A DNA stretch of 64,000 bases from Neospora caninum Liverpool (taxonomy: Eukaryota; Apicomplexa; Conoidasida; Eucoccidiorida; Sarcocystidae). Position 1 is the stretch's first letter. Every line of letters begins with the position of its first letter. The position numbers and the translations under genes were made by a program. Location: NCBI RefSeq assembly GCF_000208865.1, contig NC_018390.1:3986270-4050269 (forward strand), read 5' to 3'. The notes under the pieces were generated by a model. It was given only the letters and a program-made list of their open reading frames with translations. It was not told where the DNA came from and made no database searches. Shown here in pieces: positions 47,001 through 58,400 of this stretch.

Positions 47001-47229
47001 GACATGCGCGTTTGCGTGCCTCCGGGTGTATTACGTGTATTTGGGCTTTGCCGTCTCTCGTGTGTGCTCAGGCTTCGGCGGCGGTCGAGGAGGCGGTCGA
47101 GGAGGCGGTCGAGGAGGCGGTCGAGGAGGCGGTCGCGGCGGCGCCTCCAGCGCCGTGAAGGCGGCCAAAGACGGCACTGTCCAGGAGTTCCAAGGGACTT
47201 CCAAGACTTTCGACAGCGACAGTGACTAA
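41099..47229 (+). CDS. Nucleolin-like nucleolar RNA-binding protein (acidic domain, two RRMs, RGG)
   Basis: Eight exons, all in phase: 41,099-41,104 (only Met-Lys), 41,534-41,786, 42,557-42,664, 42,908-43,744, 43,945-44,123, 45,371-45,737, 46,463-46,687 and 47,072-47,229; predicted 710 residues. The first two thirds alternate Lys/Ala/Pro blocks with acidic serine clusters (SSSDDSSDEDE), the SRP40/Nopp140/nucleolin style of casein kinase 2 targets, with bipartite basic signals (KKRKE). RRM1 spans about 447-519 (RNP2 IFCGGL, RNP1 GIAFITFET, split by the 1.2-kb fifth intron). An RGG stretch follows, then RRM2 at about 560-640 (RNP2 VVVRNL, RNP1 GQAFIEFDS). An RGG tail of repeated GGGR comes last, ending FDSDSD. 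Nucleolins act in rRNA transcription, pre-rRNA processing and ribosome assembly. Domain order matches nucleolin with two RRMs, as in yeast Nsr1 and plants. Introns 5 and 6 contain tandem repeats. Confidence 0.93.
44680..45157 (+). repeat. 203-bp tandem repeat in nucleolin intron 5
   Basis: Two full copies (44,680-44,882 and 44,883-45,085) and a partial third (45,086 to about 45,157), nearly identical. Each unit begins ATGATGATTCTTTATTTC and includes GCATGCATG and a TATATAGGG stretch. The array ends about 210 bases before the exon 6 acceptor. Confidence 0.97.
46121..46258 (+). repeat. 46-bp tandem repeat in nucleolin intron 6
   Basis: Three copies of a 46-base unit starting TTCTGCCGTTGGGGTTGGAG (starts 46,121, 46,167 and 46,213). 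A degenerate half-copy precedes them near 46,086-46,100. Confidence 0.95.
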
Positions 47230-49260
47230 AGAGAGGGGAGTTTGTCGGAAGTATTTCCGCGGTGCCTGTGCGGCAGGCCGTACGGTTTCGCTCGAGACAA
47301 AAAACACCTGGCAGCATGTGTGCCCTCAAAAGGGATAGGAGGTTTCTGTGGTCTCCTTCCGTACAGCAAGAACGGGTTTTCGCGATGTCGCAGTGGCGAC
47401 TGCGCCTGCTGACAGAGTGCAACGCAGGCGTGATGACGAGAGGTCGGCCTTCGTTCGTTTTTTCCGTTGAGCACATGCTAAATTTTTTTGCAAACGGGCG
47501 GGGCGTGTTCTAAGGGTAGAGTCGTGGGGGTTTGCGTGGTCGAGGCCAAGGTGGCGGCTGTTGTGGAGAAAGTTATTGTAAATTGCTCGCGTCACTTGCG
47601 TGTGCTTGCACGTGGATGCCGCGGTGCGAATGCATCGTTCCGAGGCCGGTACAGCAACGAACTTTCCGTGGTACATCCTCACATCATTCAGACACCCTGG
47701 TTCCTTTTTATGTTATTACCGAAGACTGGCTGGCCAGGCGCTGAGCTGTCAGCGTTGAAGTCCTACTGAACAGCCCGTAGTCGAGCACGGGGCAGAGTTG
47801 CCGCTAGCGGTTCGGCACCCTGGGCGTCCTACGAATTCTACGTCGGAACAGAGAAAGAAGCCTACATCGGAAAACTGCAAACGGCAGATGCGATATACTT
47901 GGTGGCCCCCCTGTAAATACAGGTGGTTTCGAAGATGCTAGACTTTGCTTCTGATTGTTGGACACACACGCTCGCTTCGGCGGCAGAACTCCCTGCAGCG
48001 AGCAGGACGGTATCTACCGGGCACACAAACCCGTTCCAGGCGTTTGGCGCATGCGTTGCGTTTCGTGTGTTGCGAGGCCAGCACGCCGGTAAACTTCCTG
48101 GTGTTGAAACAGTGGAAGGCGTGCTTCAAGACAGCTTGTCTGGCGTACGCTTCTCAGAGAAATGCTGCACACTGTCCCAGGCTCTCGCGGGAGCGGGGGG
48201 GGGGGGGGGGTATCCGGGGTGTCCTCGTCAACGCGTGAGCGTCCCGGGGGACATACCACTCTCTCTGTGTATTGGCGCAAGTCAACTGGCTGAGTGCTTG
48301 TACGGCAAGTATATCAACGCATTCCCAGTTTAGAAGTTGTATTTCCCAAGCTCCTTCACATGCCTGCTATCTATATCGTAGTAGCCACGCGTGGGAAGCA
48401 CTACCCTGTACCTCGGACCACATCCTGGGATGTTTCATTTGTAAAGAGCTCGTGCGCCTACGAGCAGAGAGCTTCACGGTTGCCGTGGTACCGTCTCTAC
48501 CGTTTGCGCAAATGATCGACTCGGCGGGGAAGTTGGCCCCACGAGACAGCGCGGACGTCGGTTAGCGCAGCTTCGCCCTCGACAGGGGAGATGCTCACTT
48601 TTTGGGTTGATGCGCATTCAGAGGCACGACGAGGGAACTGAGGAAAAAACTGCGAGCCTTCACTGACGGAATGATCTGCGGACGGAATTTCCGGGCCAAG
48701 TCGTGGTTAAAAGAAAAATTTGACAACTTGGCATGGAGCCGCGAGGCTGTCTCGCACCAGGGGCTGTGCGGCCCCCAGGGGTGACTTCCTCGCGTGCATG
48801 CCGCCCGAACTCATTTGCGGAGACACCTTCCTTCTCAACGGTTTGCATGTTGTGGATTGCGTACCCGGGGTCGATTTGTGAAACGGCGCTTTGTTTAAGG
48901 AAAAATACACGCGGGAAGGTCTGGTTTTGTTCCCTCCCGGTCTCCGTGCACAATGCGCCGCTGACAGCCACGCCCATCGGGAAACTCTCCAGCCGCAGTT
49001 CTTTTCAGTTCGAACACGTCTCTGTCCGAGCCTCTGCACACAGCGCCTTCTGCCATTGTTTTTCCTTCTCTGCATGTCTTCGATTCCAGGATGTGTGCAC
49101 CAGTGACATGACAGAAATGCGAGGAGTGAGAAGAATTTGTTGGCCCCTTCCAGTCTTTTACCCTAGGCAGATCTGTTCCTGCCGTCGATTACACACTCGT
49201 CTCCAGACTCTGTCTTCACTTCAGAGCGGCACAGCCCTCCGACTGGATTGAAGGCGGGGG
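47230..49260. other. Spacer between nucleolin and MATE genes
   Basis: Two kilobases with the nucleolin 3' UTR on the left and the MATE 5' region on the right. It contains a run of 16 G at 48,195-48,210. Open frames here are overlapping and lack domains or splice logic, so no gene is called. Confidence 0.5.
48195..48210 (+). repeat. Homopolymer of 16 G
   Basis: Uninterrupted G run in gene-free DNA. Its exact length may be a sequencing or assembly artefact. Confidence 0.95.
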
Positions 49261-52200
49261 GTGGGGGTTCAAAAAAGGCGGCAAGCGGACGCACCCTTTA
49301 CTATTTTTCTGTGGCCTTCTGCGTCCGTGGACTCGCCACTCTCGGTCGACAAAATGCCTCAGGCGAGGCGACGAAAGCCGCACCGGGCGGCGCCCGGTCA
49401 CAGCAGTGCGACTCCAAATCTAGACAGCCAGAGACCTTCGCTTCCCGCTCGGGCTGATGCAGTCTCCGCAGACTCCGAGAATCTCGAGCGTCGCCCGTCG
49501 CCGGCCTCTCTCCTGCATCCCGCCCTGAAGCATCCGGCGGGAGTCCATCAGACCGCTTCGACCGCCATTCCCACGGGAATTACTTCCATTCCCACGGGAA
49601 TTACTTCGATTCCCGCGGGGATTACTTCCTTTGACGACAGAAGTCCGTCGGCGGGGTGTCGGCGGCCATCGCCTAGCTCCTTTCCTTCCTCGACGGACGC
49701 GTCCGTCGCGTACTTCTCTGCTGAAGCAGGCCCTTCGACCGCTCCCCGCGCGCTCGCGTCCGGCCACGCACTAGGAACGCCTGCACAGATCCCTGGCGAC
49801 TCCCGCCACGCGCCGTGCAAAGGCAAGGCAGACGCGCAACCTCGAGACAGCACGCAGTGCCCGTCGTCGCTCAGCGGCCTCCCGAGCCCCGCTACAGTTC
49901 TCCTGTCCTGCGGCGCGGTCGTGCTGACGTGGCTCCAAGACCCCCTCGTGACTCTGGTCGCCTCAGCTGTCACCGCAGCTTCCCCTTCGCTGCCTGTCTC
50001 CGCAACGACCGACGCGGCGCTCGCAGAGACTCTGGACAGCGCGGCGGCGAGCCGCAATGTGGCAGTGGCTGCTGTCGGCGTCAGTGGGCAACTGTGCGAC
50101 GGTCTCGCAGCCTTGACGATCGGAATCGGCATTGCAACGGCGGTCTTGTGCTCCTCGGCCTCAAAGAAAAACGAAACTTCGTCAGAGGCTGTGAACACGG
50201 CCTCCATTCGAAACGCGCCCTCGCCGCTCCAGTCTGACTCCGAAAACCGCGCTGTACCTGTTGCCGGTGCACTGCGTTCGGAGGATGGCTCCACGGCCAA
50301 ACTGCGGACCGAACAGCATCGCGGAGGCTTTGACTCGAGCGAAGACGCAGCCTCAATTCCGAAACGGAGTGGTGCGCCTGGCGACTCGCGAGACATCATC
50401 TGCCTCAGGAAATGCATTGTGGGCGTGTGGATCAGCGGTGAGTGAAAAAACGCAGGGGCGCTGCCTCAACAGGAAGGCACGTTCGTCTCTGCAGGGTCTT
50501 CTGAACGAGACTGATTTCATCTCCTTGGTGCGTCTGCCGTCCACAAGTCGAAGCCCGCTCTGCCACGGAGCAATGCTGAGTCGGACTGTGTAGCGACGGA
50601 TCATTTCTGGGACGAGTAGGCTCTCCGGCCCTCTACCAATCCCGCGCGGCCCGCATCCGCGGGCGAACAGATGAAGGAGACTGTCACACGCCCTCCAAGG
50701 CGTGCGACCTCCAAATAGGTTCTCCTGAGGGCACCTGCTGTACGTACACTCAAAACATGATTGAAAGAGAGGTTTGAGTGGTCCCAAGTCCCCCGACAAA
50801 CAAAATCGTTGTTCCGTGGCCTGTCGATTTGTGTCCAAAGACAGACCGCCGTTAGGACGTGAGAGGGCGGTCAAAGGCACTTCAAGAGTCACTCATGAAC
50901 AGAGACTTGATTCCTCAACACGGTCCAAAAAACCATGTTGCGGTGGAGACAGCTGCGCGAGCGCCACAGGCCCCTGGCGGGATTTCAGACGCCACCCGGC
51001 CGGGTATGCCTCAGCGAACCTCGTGAGCTGGATTTGTGAAACATTCGTGGCGTTTCTGGTTTGTTGCCTTTTCAGCGTATACCGGTGCACTCCTCAGTCT
51101 GCTCCTCTTCTTCGCAATGGGCTCGTTGCTAGCCTTTTTCTTTTCGGCGTCTTCGTCCCCTCTTCTGCTGTTTCTTACACGCAAGTGCATCTCGATCCGG
51201 CTGCTCTCGCTTCCCTTCTCGATCATCTCCCTGACGACGAAGGCCGCACTGCTGGCCCTGCGGGATCCTCTTCCTCCTATCCTGTCCGCCGTTGCCGCAG
51301 CCGCCTCCATTCCGCTTCTCCTCGTTGCCAGCTTCTTCTCTGACTACCTGCGGTCTCTCAGCGACGCTGCGTCGTCCTTTCTTCCGTCGTGGACGCAAGA
51401 CCTGTCCCCCCCTTTCGCAGCCGAAGAGCCCTCGCGACTCGCTGCACAGGTTTTCGAGAACGGCCTGACAGCAGCAGAAGCGGCGGACTACCACCGAATT
51501 CGGTCCTTTGCCTTCATTGTGGTCTTCACCCAGATGACTGTGGCGTTCCTTCTTCTCGGGCGACTCCTTCAACTAACGCTGGCGGCTGTTAGAAGCCAGA
51601 GAGATACTGGGGCGGAGGGAGGCGCCCAGGATGCAGGCACGACAGAGTTCGAGAGACGCGAACGTTCGAAGGGAACAAACCGGTTTCTGCAGCATCCAGA
51701 AGGAAAGGATACACCGTGTAAGCAGACGGAGGACGAGCGGAGTTTCTTGGTAACATTGCTACAGCTGCCGACAAACCTGGAGCTTCTGGAGTTCTCCCCC
51801 TTCCTCGCGAGTTGCCTCGTCCAGAGTTTTGTCAGGTAGGCAACGTTTGCTTCTCCAGTTCCAGGTGCCTCCGGCGACGCGCGCCTGTCTCTGCCGAATG
51901 GTCGCCCAGTTCTGACACGCTGTAGTTTTGCTCCTGTCCATTGCTGTGTGTAGAGTTGTTCTCTACTCCACCATGATGAAAGTCGCCGCGTCTTGGGGGG
52001 TCAAAGCCCTCGCGGCTCATCAGGTAACCGGACTGGAGACCGCAGAAGAAGGGCCGCTCTGTTGGCCACGTTGGGCATTCACGAGGATTCGTCAGGTCGG
52101 GGAAAGATCGTCTTCGGCCCGACGGACTCCGCTGTGCACATCTCGCAGTCACAGTTCAGAGTGTAACGGCTGCTGGACGGCGCTGGAAGCGCGTCCTGCG

Positions 52201-53590
52201 TCCCATCCGTTCAGCTTTCAGTGAGGCCGTTTCTTGAGAATAGGTAGAGTCAGCAGTCAGCTTGGGAGAGGGAGACCGCCTGGATGGTGACCGCTCGCCT
52301 CTGGATGGCTCTGCGAACAAGGGCTCGGATGGTCTCGAGCGCGACCAGGAGCGCCAGTGAGTGGTACACGGTTGCCAGCAACGCCTTCACAAGGGAGACG
52401 TAGAGTCGTCCACGCTCCGCCGGGAGAGGCGTTGCGACTCCATTTCGTGCGGGATCTGGCGTCTTTACGTTTTGTGTCTAGGTTGCCTCGAGTGTTTACA
52501 CGGTTCACGGCCTGCCGTGTGAAGCATTGGCACAAGTCACCCAGTCCGTTTTGCGCAACGCAGAATGTCTGGCTTCCGAAACCAGCGGGGCGGCACCGAA
52601 GCAAGCGGCGTCGGCAGACGGTGCGCGGCCCGCATGCACGGGACACGTCCCTTCCGAAGGTCGCGACCGTTCCGCGTCCGTGTCGGAGAAGCGCCCGACG
52701 ACGCAGGGTCTTCTCTGTGGCGGCAACAGTCTAGTCTGCGGGACAAAAGAAAGCACGCCGCTCGACTTGACCGCGCGTCGCGCTGCAGTCATGCGCCGCG
52801 TGCACCGCCGACTGCTCTGCACAGCGGGATGGATGGGGCTCGCTGCGGCAGCGTCGGCTGCTTGTGTCGGCGTCTCGTGTAAGTCCCGTAACGCTTGGGG
52901 GTCGCAGGCGGCGTCACCGTGTCCTGCATCTGGCGTGGTAGTTCAGGGCGCAGACGCCGGGGGGACAAAACGTGTACCTTTCCCAGTCTCGCAGGTGATG
53001 CGGTCACTCGAAAAGAATCGATTAGCTTTCAAATGCCTGAGGCAGCTGGAACAAGTGAGGACACTGGCCACTCGGGTTACACTCCCGGTCTTTCTTCCGC
53101 ATGCGCTGCGTGTCTTGCAGTCTGCTTTCGTCTGCATTCCTCGAGCCGCGGCTTGGCTGTGACTCTGCTGGCTCTCTGCCTCGCCAGCACGCCAGCCCTC
53201 GCCGTCCTGCCTGTCACTGCCGCTCTCGAGGGCCTTCTTCTTCACGCGAAGCGACTGCGAACGATCGCGTGTGCCTACGTGGTGTCGCTGCCTTTGCCGC
53301 TGGTGCTTCTGCTGCACGCGCATGTCTCGGGGCCTGGCGACAGGGATCACCAGGCTGTCTCGGCTGACGGTGAGCCTCCTGGCGCGTCGCCTGGAGAACG
53401 TGACGCCGGAGACGCCTACAACGACGCTCCAAGCTACGGTGCGGCCCTCGTGTGGCTCTTGCCTCTCGTGTACAACATCGGAAGAGCCGGAGTGTACGGC
53501 CTTGCGTGGTGCCGCGCGCGGTACGAAGCTGATGTGGCAGAAAAGGAGAGGATGGCCAGCCAACAAAGCAGAGGCGATGCCCTATGTTAG
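49261..53590 (+). CDS. MATE-family (multi-antimicrobial extrusion) transporter
   Basis: Polytopic membrane protein, probably an H+- or Na+-coupled exporter of organic compounds. Five exons in phase: 49,354 (or 49,261) to 50,437, 51,076-51,835, 51,954-52,023, 52,482-52,878 and 52,995-53,590; about 968 residues from ATG 49,354, 999 from 49,261. A 170-residue hydrophilic N-terminus with an IPTGITS repeat precedes the core. MATE-like features are a first helix pair containing SCGAVVLTWLQDPLVTLVAS and VGVSGQLCDGLAALTI. A multi-helix exon 2 follows. The exon 3/4 junction reads KALAAHQVASSVYTVHGLP, corresponding to the conserved L-A-A-H-Q-[IV]-A segment of the DinF/EDS5 branch. A later PVTAALEGLLLHAKRLRTIA corresponds to the D/E-G-x-L-x-A-x-x-x-x-R segment. 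Charged loops rich in S/E/R interrupt the core, especially in exons 2 and 4, as is usual in coccidian transporters. Substrate and membrane cannot be told from sequence. Confidence 0.75.
49567..49629 (+). repeat. Three tandem copies of a 21-bp coding repeat
   Basis: Three units, each encoding IPTGITS or IPAGITS, in the hydrophilic N-terminus of the MATE protein. The first two units differ at one base and the third at three. Confidence 0.95.
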
Positions 53591-55423
53591 CGTTGTTGCA
53601 TGAAGGTCTGAAACGCAGACCACGGTAGCGCTGCCGTCCGTGGAAAGAACTGGCGAAGACACTGGTATCCAGACTTCTAAACATGCCGCCGGTCGCGTGG
53701 GAAATGTGATCTTCAGTCCAGTTTTTGCGGATTGCCTCGATAGGCGTACCACGCCGTAGCCTGCATGCCGTGGCAAAAATCTGACTGTCGTCTTTGACCC
53801 AACCTATTCAGTTGCACGACATTGTGTGTCGGGCTGTCGTGTCTTGTCTCTGGCTCACGCGTAAATCGTTATTGGCGCGGCGACAACCGTTCCCTTTGTT
53901 CGTTGCCGAGGCAAGCGGATGCGCCACTCTCTCGCGGTCACCCGTTTTCGTTTCTTTGGTATAGGCAGTGCCATGCGAAGTGGGGGGAGTGCACGCTTGG
54001 GAATGCGTTGCTTCCACAAGCACAGAAAGAAACTGTAACCCTCACTGGGCAAACCGCTGACGTCGTGGGAACTTCAGGGTTTCAGTTCTACACTGACCAC
54101 TGATCGAACAGAAGCGCCGCGTCAAGCGCACCTCGACAAACGCGCCAGCAAGGAGCGACGTCAGTCAACTGGGCGATGTTCCGCGCTGCCCAAGACCGGG
54201 GGAAATGCACAGGAATCAGTGCAGGAAGAGCAGCAGGTGCCTAGGCTAAATCCAGGGACGAGATGCGCTGGCAGTCCTCCGCTTACTCGTATCGTGTGGT
54301 GAACTCCACTCGCCTTCCTGCGGAGGTGAAACGGTGCTCTCCGGATAAAAGGAAGGATGCAGTGCAAATGCGAACGGATTATGCCTGGTAGCTGCCGGAA
54401 GTAGGAAGCGTCGAAACGCGCGGAATACTGCGTGTGTGGTATGCACTGAAGCAACAGCCCCCAGCCAAAAACGTGCGTGCACACAAGTCGCCGTCGACGC
54501 AGAAAATATATTCGAGTGCCGTGAAAGGCAAACGGAACGTGTCGAGAAGCACTCCCACAAAAGCAAGAGCGAAGAGGGTAAAGAACACCGTGTCTGCACA
54601 TTCTGGCACATCTCGTGTGTCTCGAGAGATTTGTGCAAACAAGGCAAAAAATGAGCAGAGAACCGTCACGCGGTGGGCTTCCCTTCCACTGTCCTTCTCA
54701 CGTGTGAACTGCTGCATGCGGACGAATAAAACGAACTCAGTACCTCTGACACGAAAAAACAATTCTAGCGGTGGACTCCGACGTGTCCGACATCGGAAAC
54801 AAGACAGAACTCGACGACTTCGCATCCAAACCGCGACGGCCTGGTGGCCCGAAAAACGGGAATTCGCACAACCTGTGCGACAGAGAACCTCCTCAGCGCC
54901 CTGCCTGTTCCCGTCCCTTCAGGTTTTTAGCCCTCGAGTGCTTTTCCTCGGCGGCACGTCTCCCAAAAACTGCAGCAATGTCGTCTGCGCGTTCGTTCCG
55001 CTCAAGTGTTCCGGCTTCCGCTGCCGTGCGGATGTCGCTGACCCTGTAGCCCTCTACTTGACAAAGAGTCAAAATCGATCGTTTACTCGCGCTGTGCCAC
55101 GAGCACCCTACGAAGCCGTCGAACCAAGGACATGTCGTTCGGGAAAAACGATTCTTTCCCTTACTGCTTCTGAAACTCCGCTCGCAAACGCAGACGTATG
55201 CATGGGCGAAAACCTAGCTACAAATACTTTACGTTTCTCGCTCGTACGCCGTATCGTCCACATCCTTACGTGTATGGACAATGTGTGTGGTGTTTGGTGC
55301 CCCGCCGACGCAGCTGTGGACGGGTCACTACGCTTTTTCCTCCCTCGTTCGTAGCTGGTTTCTTCTCTGTCGGGTCCCACCCATCCTAAATGACACTCTT
55401 TGCCTGGTATGCCTGGCGCACGC
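53591..55423. other. Convergent 3' flanks, no gene recognised
   Basis: Lies between the stop codons of the MATE gene (+) and U2AF large subunit gene (-). A 306-codon + strand frame (54,434-55,354) shows no domain, signal peptide or splice support and is not called. Confidence 0.5.
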
Positions 55424-58400
55424 CTATCCTTGTTTCTCTTCCTCCTTGCTATTTCCCGCGACCGTGTCCTCACCGGCGGCCGGAGCCGCGGCCGGAGCCG
55501 CGGCCGGTAGGCTGCCTGTGCCGTCCTTTTGGGCCTCAGAGCCGGCCTGTTCAGAGAGGTCGTGCACGTTTTCGGTTTTGCCTGTCGCGGGTCCGTGGCG
55601 GTCACCTATCTGCGAGGGCACCCCCGAATCCGCCTTCGAGTCCGACTCGGTCCCCGCGTTTCGCTGGCCGTTTTGCTGGCTGCTTTCCACGCCACGACCC
55701 GTCGCTGGAGAGTTCGATCCACCAAACAGGAACGCAGCTACTGCCGCTGACCCCGCCGCGGCGGCCTCAGCTGGGCTGCGCGACACAGGCGCACAGGCAG
55801 AGGCCTGGACGGCTGGCGAGGGACATTTTTTGTCGCTTTCGGCGCCTTCCTCAGAATGTCCTGGACATGGCGACGCGCCCTGCTCCTGCTGCAGTTCCCG
55901 CGCTCCGGAGGGATCCGTTTTCGCGGGCGTGGCGACTCCCGCGGACGCAGCTGGGGGGGGGGGACGCGCCTTCGCAGGCACCGCCGCGCTCCCGCCCGCT
56001 TCTTGGATGATACGGAGGACTGCCGCTGGGGTGAAACGTGGAAAACACAGGGAAACACGCGATCGTCTTTCGCTATTCGCCGCGCATGTTCCGCGAATAT
56101 CATCACCTCAACCGCCTCTTGAACTTACGCACAGGCAAAACCCTGCACCAAACCGTTTTAACCGCCATACACCTGAGCTCTGCTTCTCAAGAAGTGACGA
56201 AAACTGTTTCGTACTCGAACGCGAGTACACAAATATATGTAGTATCGGGCTACTGATGTAGATGCAGATACAGAAGGAAACTTCCGAACTGTGCATGCGT
56301 AAAAATATGCAGCTTGTGGAGAGAAGTATATAAATGCGGCACCGCGGGAACCCGCTGCAGACTGCCAGTCCATCGATGTCCCTGTCCCTTTTCAGTCCCT
56401 GCTTCCGAGAGAGGGTTCGTCGACCCCTCTGAGCACGTAGTGTGGACAAACGCACTACACAGCTGTCCTGATTTCAAATGCCCCCGTACCTTTTTTCATT
56501 CCGGCTGACGGCTCCGCGAAAACCACGCTGAGGGACCGGCCATCATACGTGCTTCCTGAGACGCGAAAGAAACAGACCGGCAGCCGCGAGTGAACGCTTC
56601 AGAAGGCCTCCGGGAAAAGGCGCGACGCCCAGACAACTCACATTCTACGCATTGTGATTCCACGTACGCACGTCAATACACAAACACAAGCACAGACGGC
56701 CGTGTATGTATGTATGTATGTATGTATGTATATATATATATATATATATATAGTGCAAGAATATGTGGATACCATATCATATACGTATGTGTAGATACCG
56801 AGGCGTCGACAGATGGGCTCGCACAACCACACATCCCGCAAGGAGACGCATGAGAGAACCACGCAGAGGTCGAGGAAACCGGCCGGATACAGAAACGGAG
56901 GGCGGCAGCACGACGAGGGGAAGCACGACGTGAGCTGCACACAGTCCACGTCTCTGGAAACACGCACGTCTCTCTCCACTGGTCTCCACACACCCCGCGG
57001 CGGTTGCGTTGCATGCACATGCCCTACCCTGTATGCCGGCCATCGCCTGAATGGCTGAATCGACGTCTCGGAACTCGACCAGGACGGGAACGCCCTCTCC
57101 CTTTGCTGCGGCGGAAGTGGCGAGGTTCTCTAAGACGTCAACAAAGAGAACTTCGCCGTACGGGCTCGCGCGAATCCGAGCCTCCGTCGCAGTTGCCTCG
57201 CGAAGCAGGACTGGCACCTGAGACCGAGGACGCCGCCAGACGGGCGGAACAATAAAAAGACACGGAGCGTGGGAACCCCGAGAGCCTGAGACCGTCTCAG
57301 TGACTGGGAACAGCGCGACGAAACGGCATGTGAGTGAAAACGCCCTGGACACTGAAGAGGCACGCTGAAGAGCAGACAAAAAACGCAGCGGCGACGGCGG
57401 AGGACGCGCACACACGAACGACGCGCCGAGGGCCGGTGTACATACACTGCGGTTGGGAGCGGTTTCTGGAAGAAGGCGCCGTTGGCTGTTTACCAAAGCG
57501 CTTACCAGAGGCAGAGGCGGCAACATGTTGTGGATCGCGATGACTTTGCTCAGAGTCCTGCACCAGCCGCCAGAAGGCACGCACAAGCGCGAAGGACAAC
57601 TGTTTTTGGTGCAGAGGCCCAATTCGTAGAAACTTCCGGTGGAGCAGCAAGACAAACAGCATCTCTCAGGGACTGGGTGTGAACGAAGAGAAGGTGCCGA
57701 AAGACCCCGCACCGTGTATAGCCACTGAGATCCTGAATGGCTAGCCATATTACCGCGGCCCTAATCCTTGAACCACTGGGAGATCCCACGAGTTTTCAAA
57801 TGCCTTTCAGCCGCCTAGGAGTGAAACGGATCCCGTCCCCAGAATCGAAGCAGAAATGGAGGAAGATAAAACAGACTGTGATGACAGACGGAAGGGGAAG
57901 ACTGGCCACGGCCGCTCTCCTATCTGGAATGCAAGGTAAGGGAAGAGAGGGGGACGGAGTTGCCTGCGCAGCGGGGATTTCGAGAAACGCAATTTCGGGC
58001 CAGCAGCCAGCGAACCAGGTCCAGTGGAGCAGCCAGAGGCCGCACACGGAAAGGACACAGAATCAGGCGGGAAGCGAGAAGACAAGAGAAAAACGAAGAG
58101 GACAACTGCAGGAAGGAACGGGGAGGCAATCCCCAGAAGGCGCCGCAGAGACGAGCATCGAGAAAGCGCGGCATTGGGAAAACGCCAAGGTGCACGGACA
58201 GCACGGAGAGAAGACACCTTTGCAAGGCAGACAGAACGAAAAGGAAAAAGCAGGAAACACGAACCCCACAGGACACTCCGGCGTTGCCTTTCTCTCACCC
58301 AACAATCGAGGGCGCAGCAGGAGCGGGAGAACTCGAGCCGTCGGTCCCCGCTTTCATTTGCCCGTGTGGCATCGCTCGCCGGACTTGCAAGACGCGATCC

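Noticed and set aside
54434..55354. 306-codon + strand frame between the MATE and U2AF genes
   Set aside because: No signal peptide, domain or splice logic; a chance frame in 3' flanking DNA.
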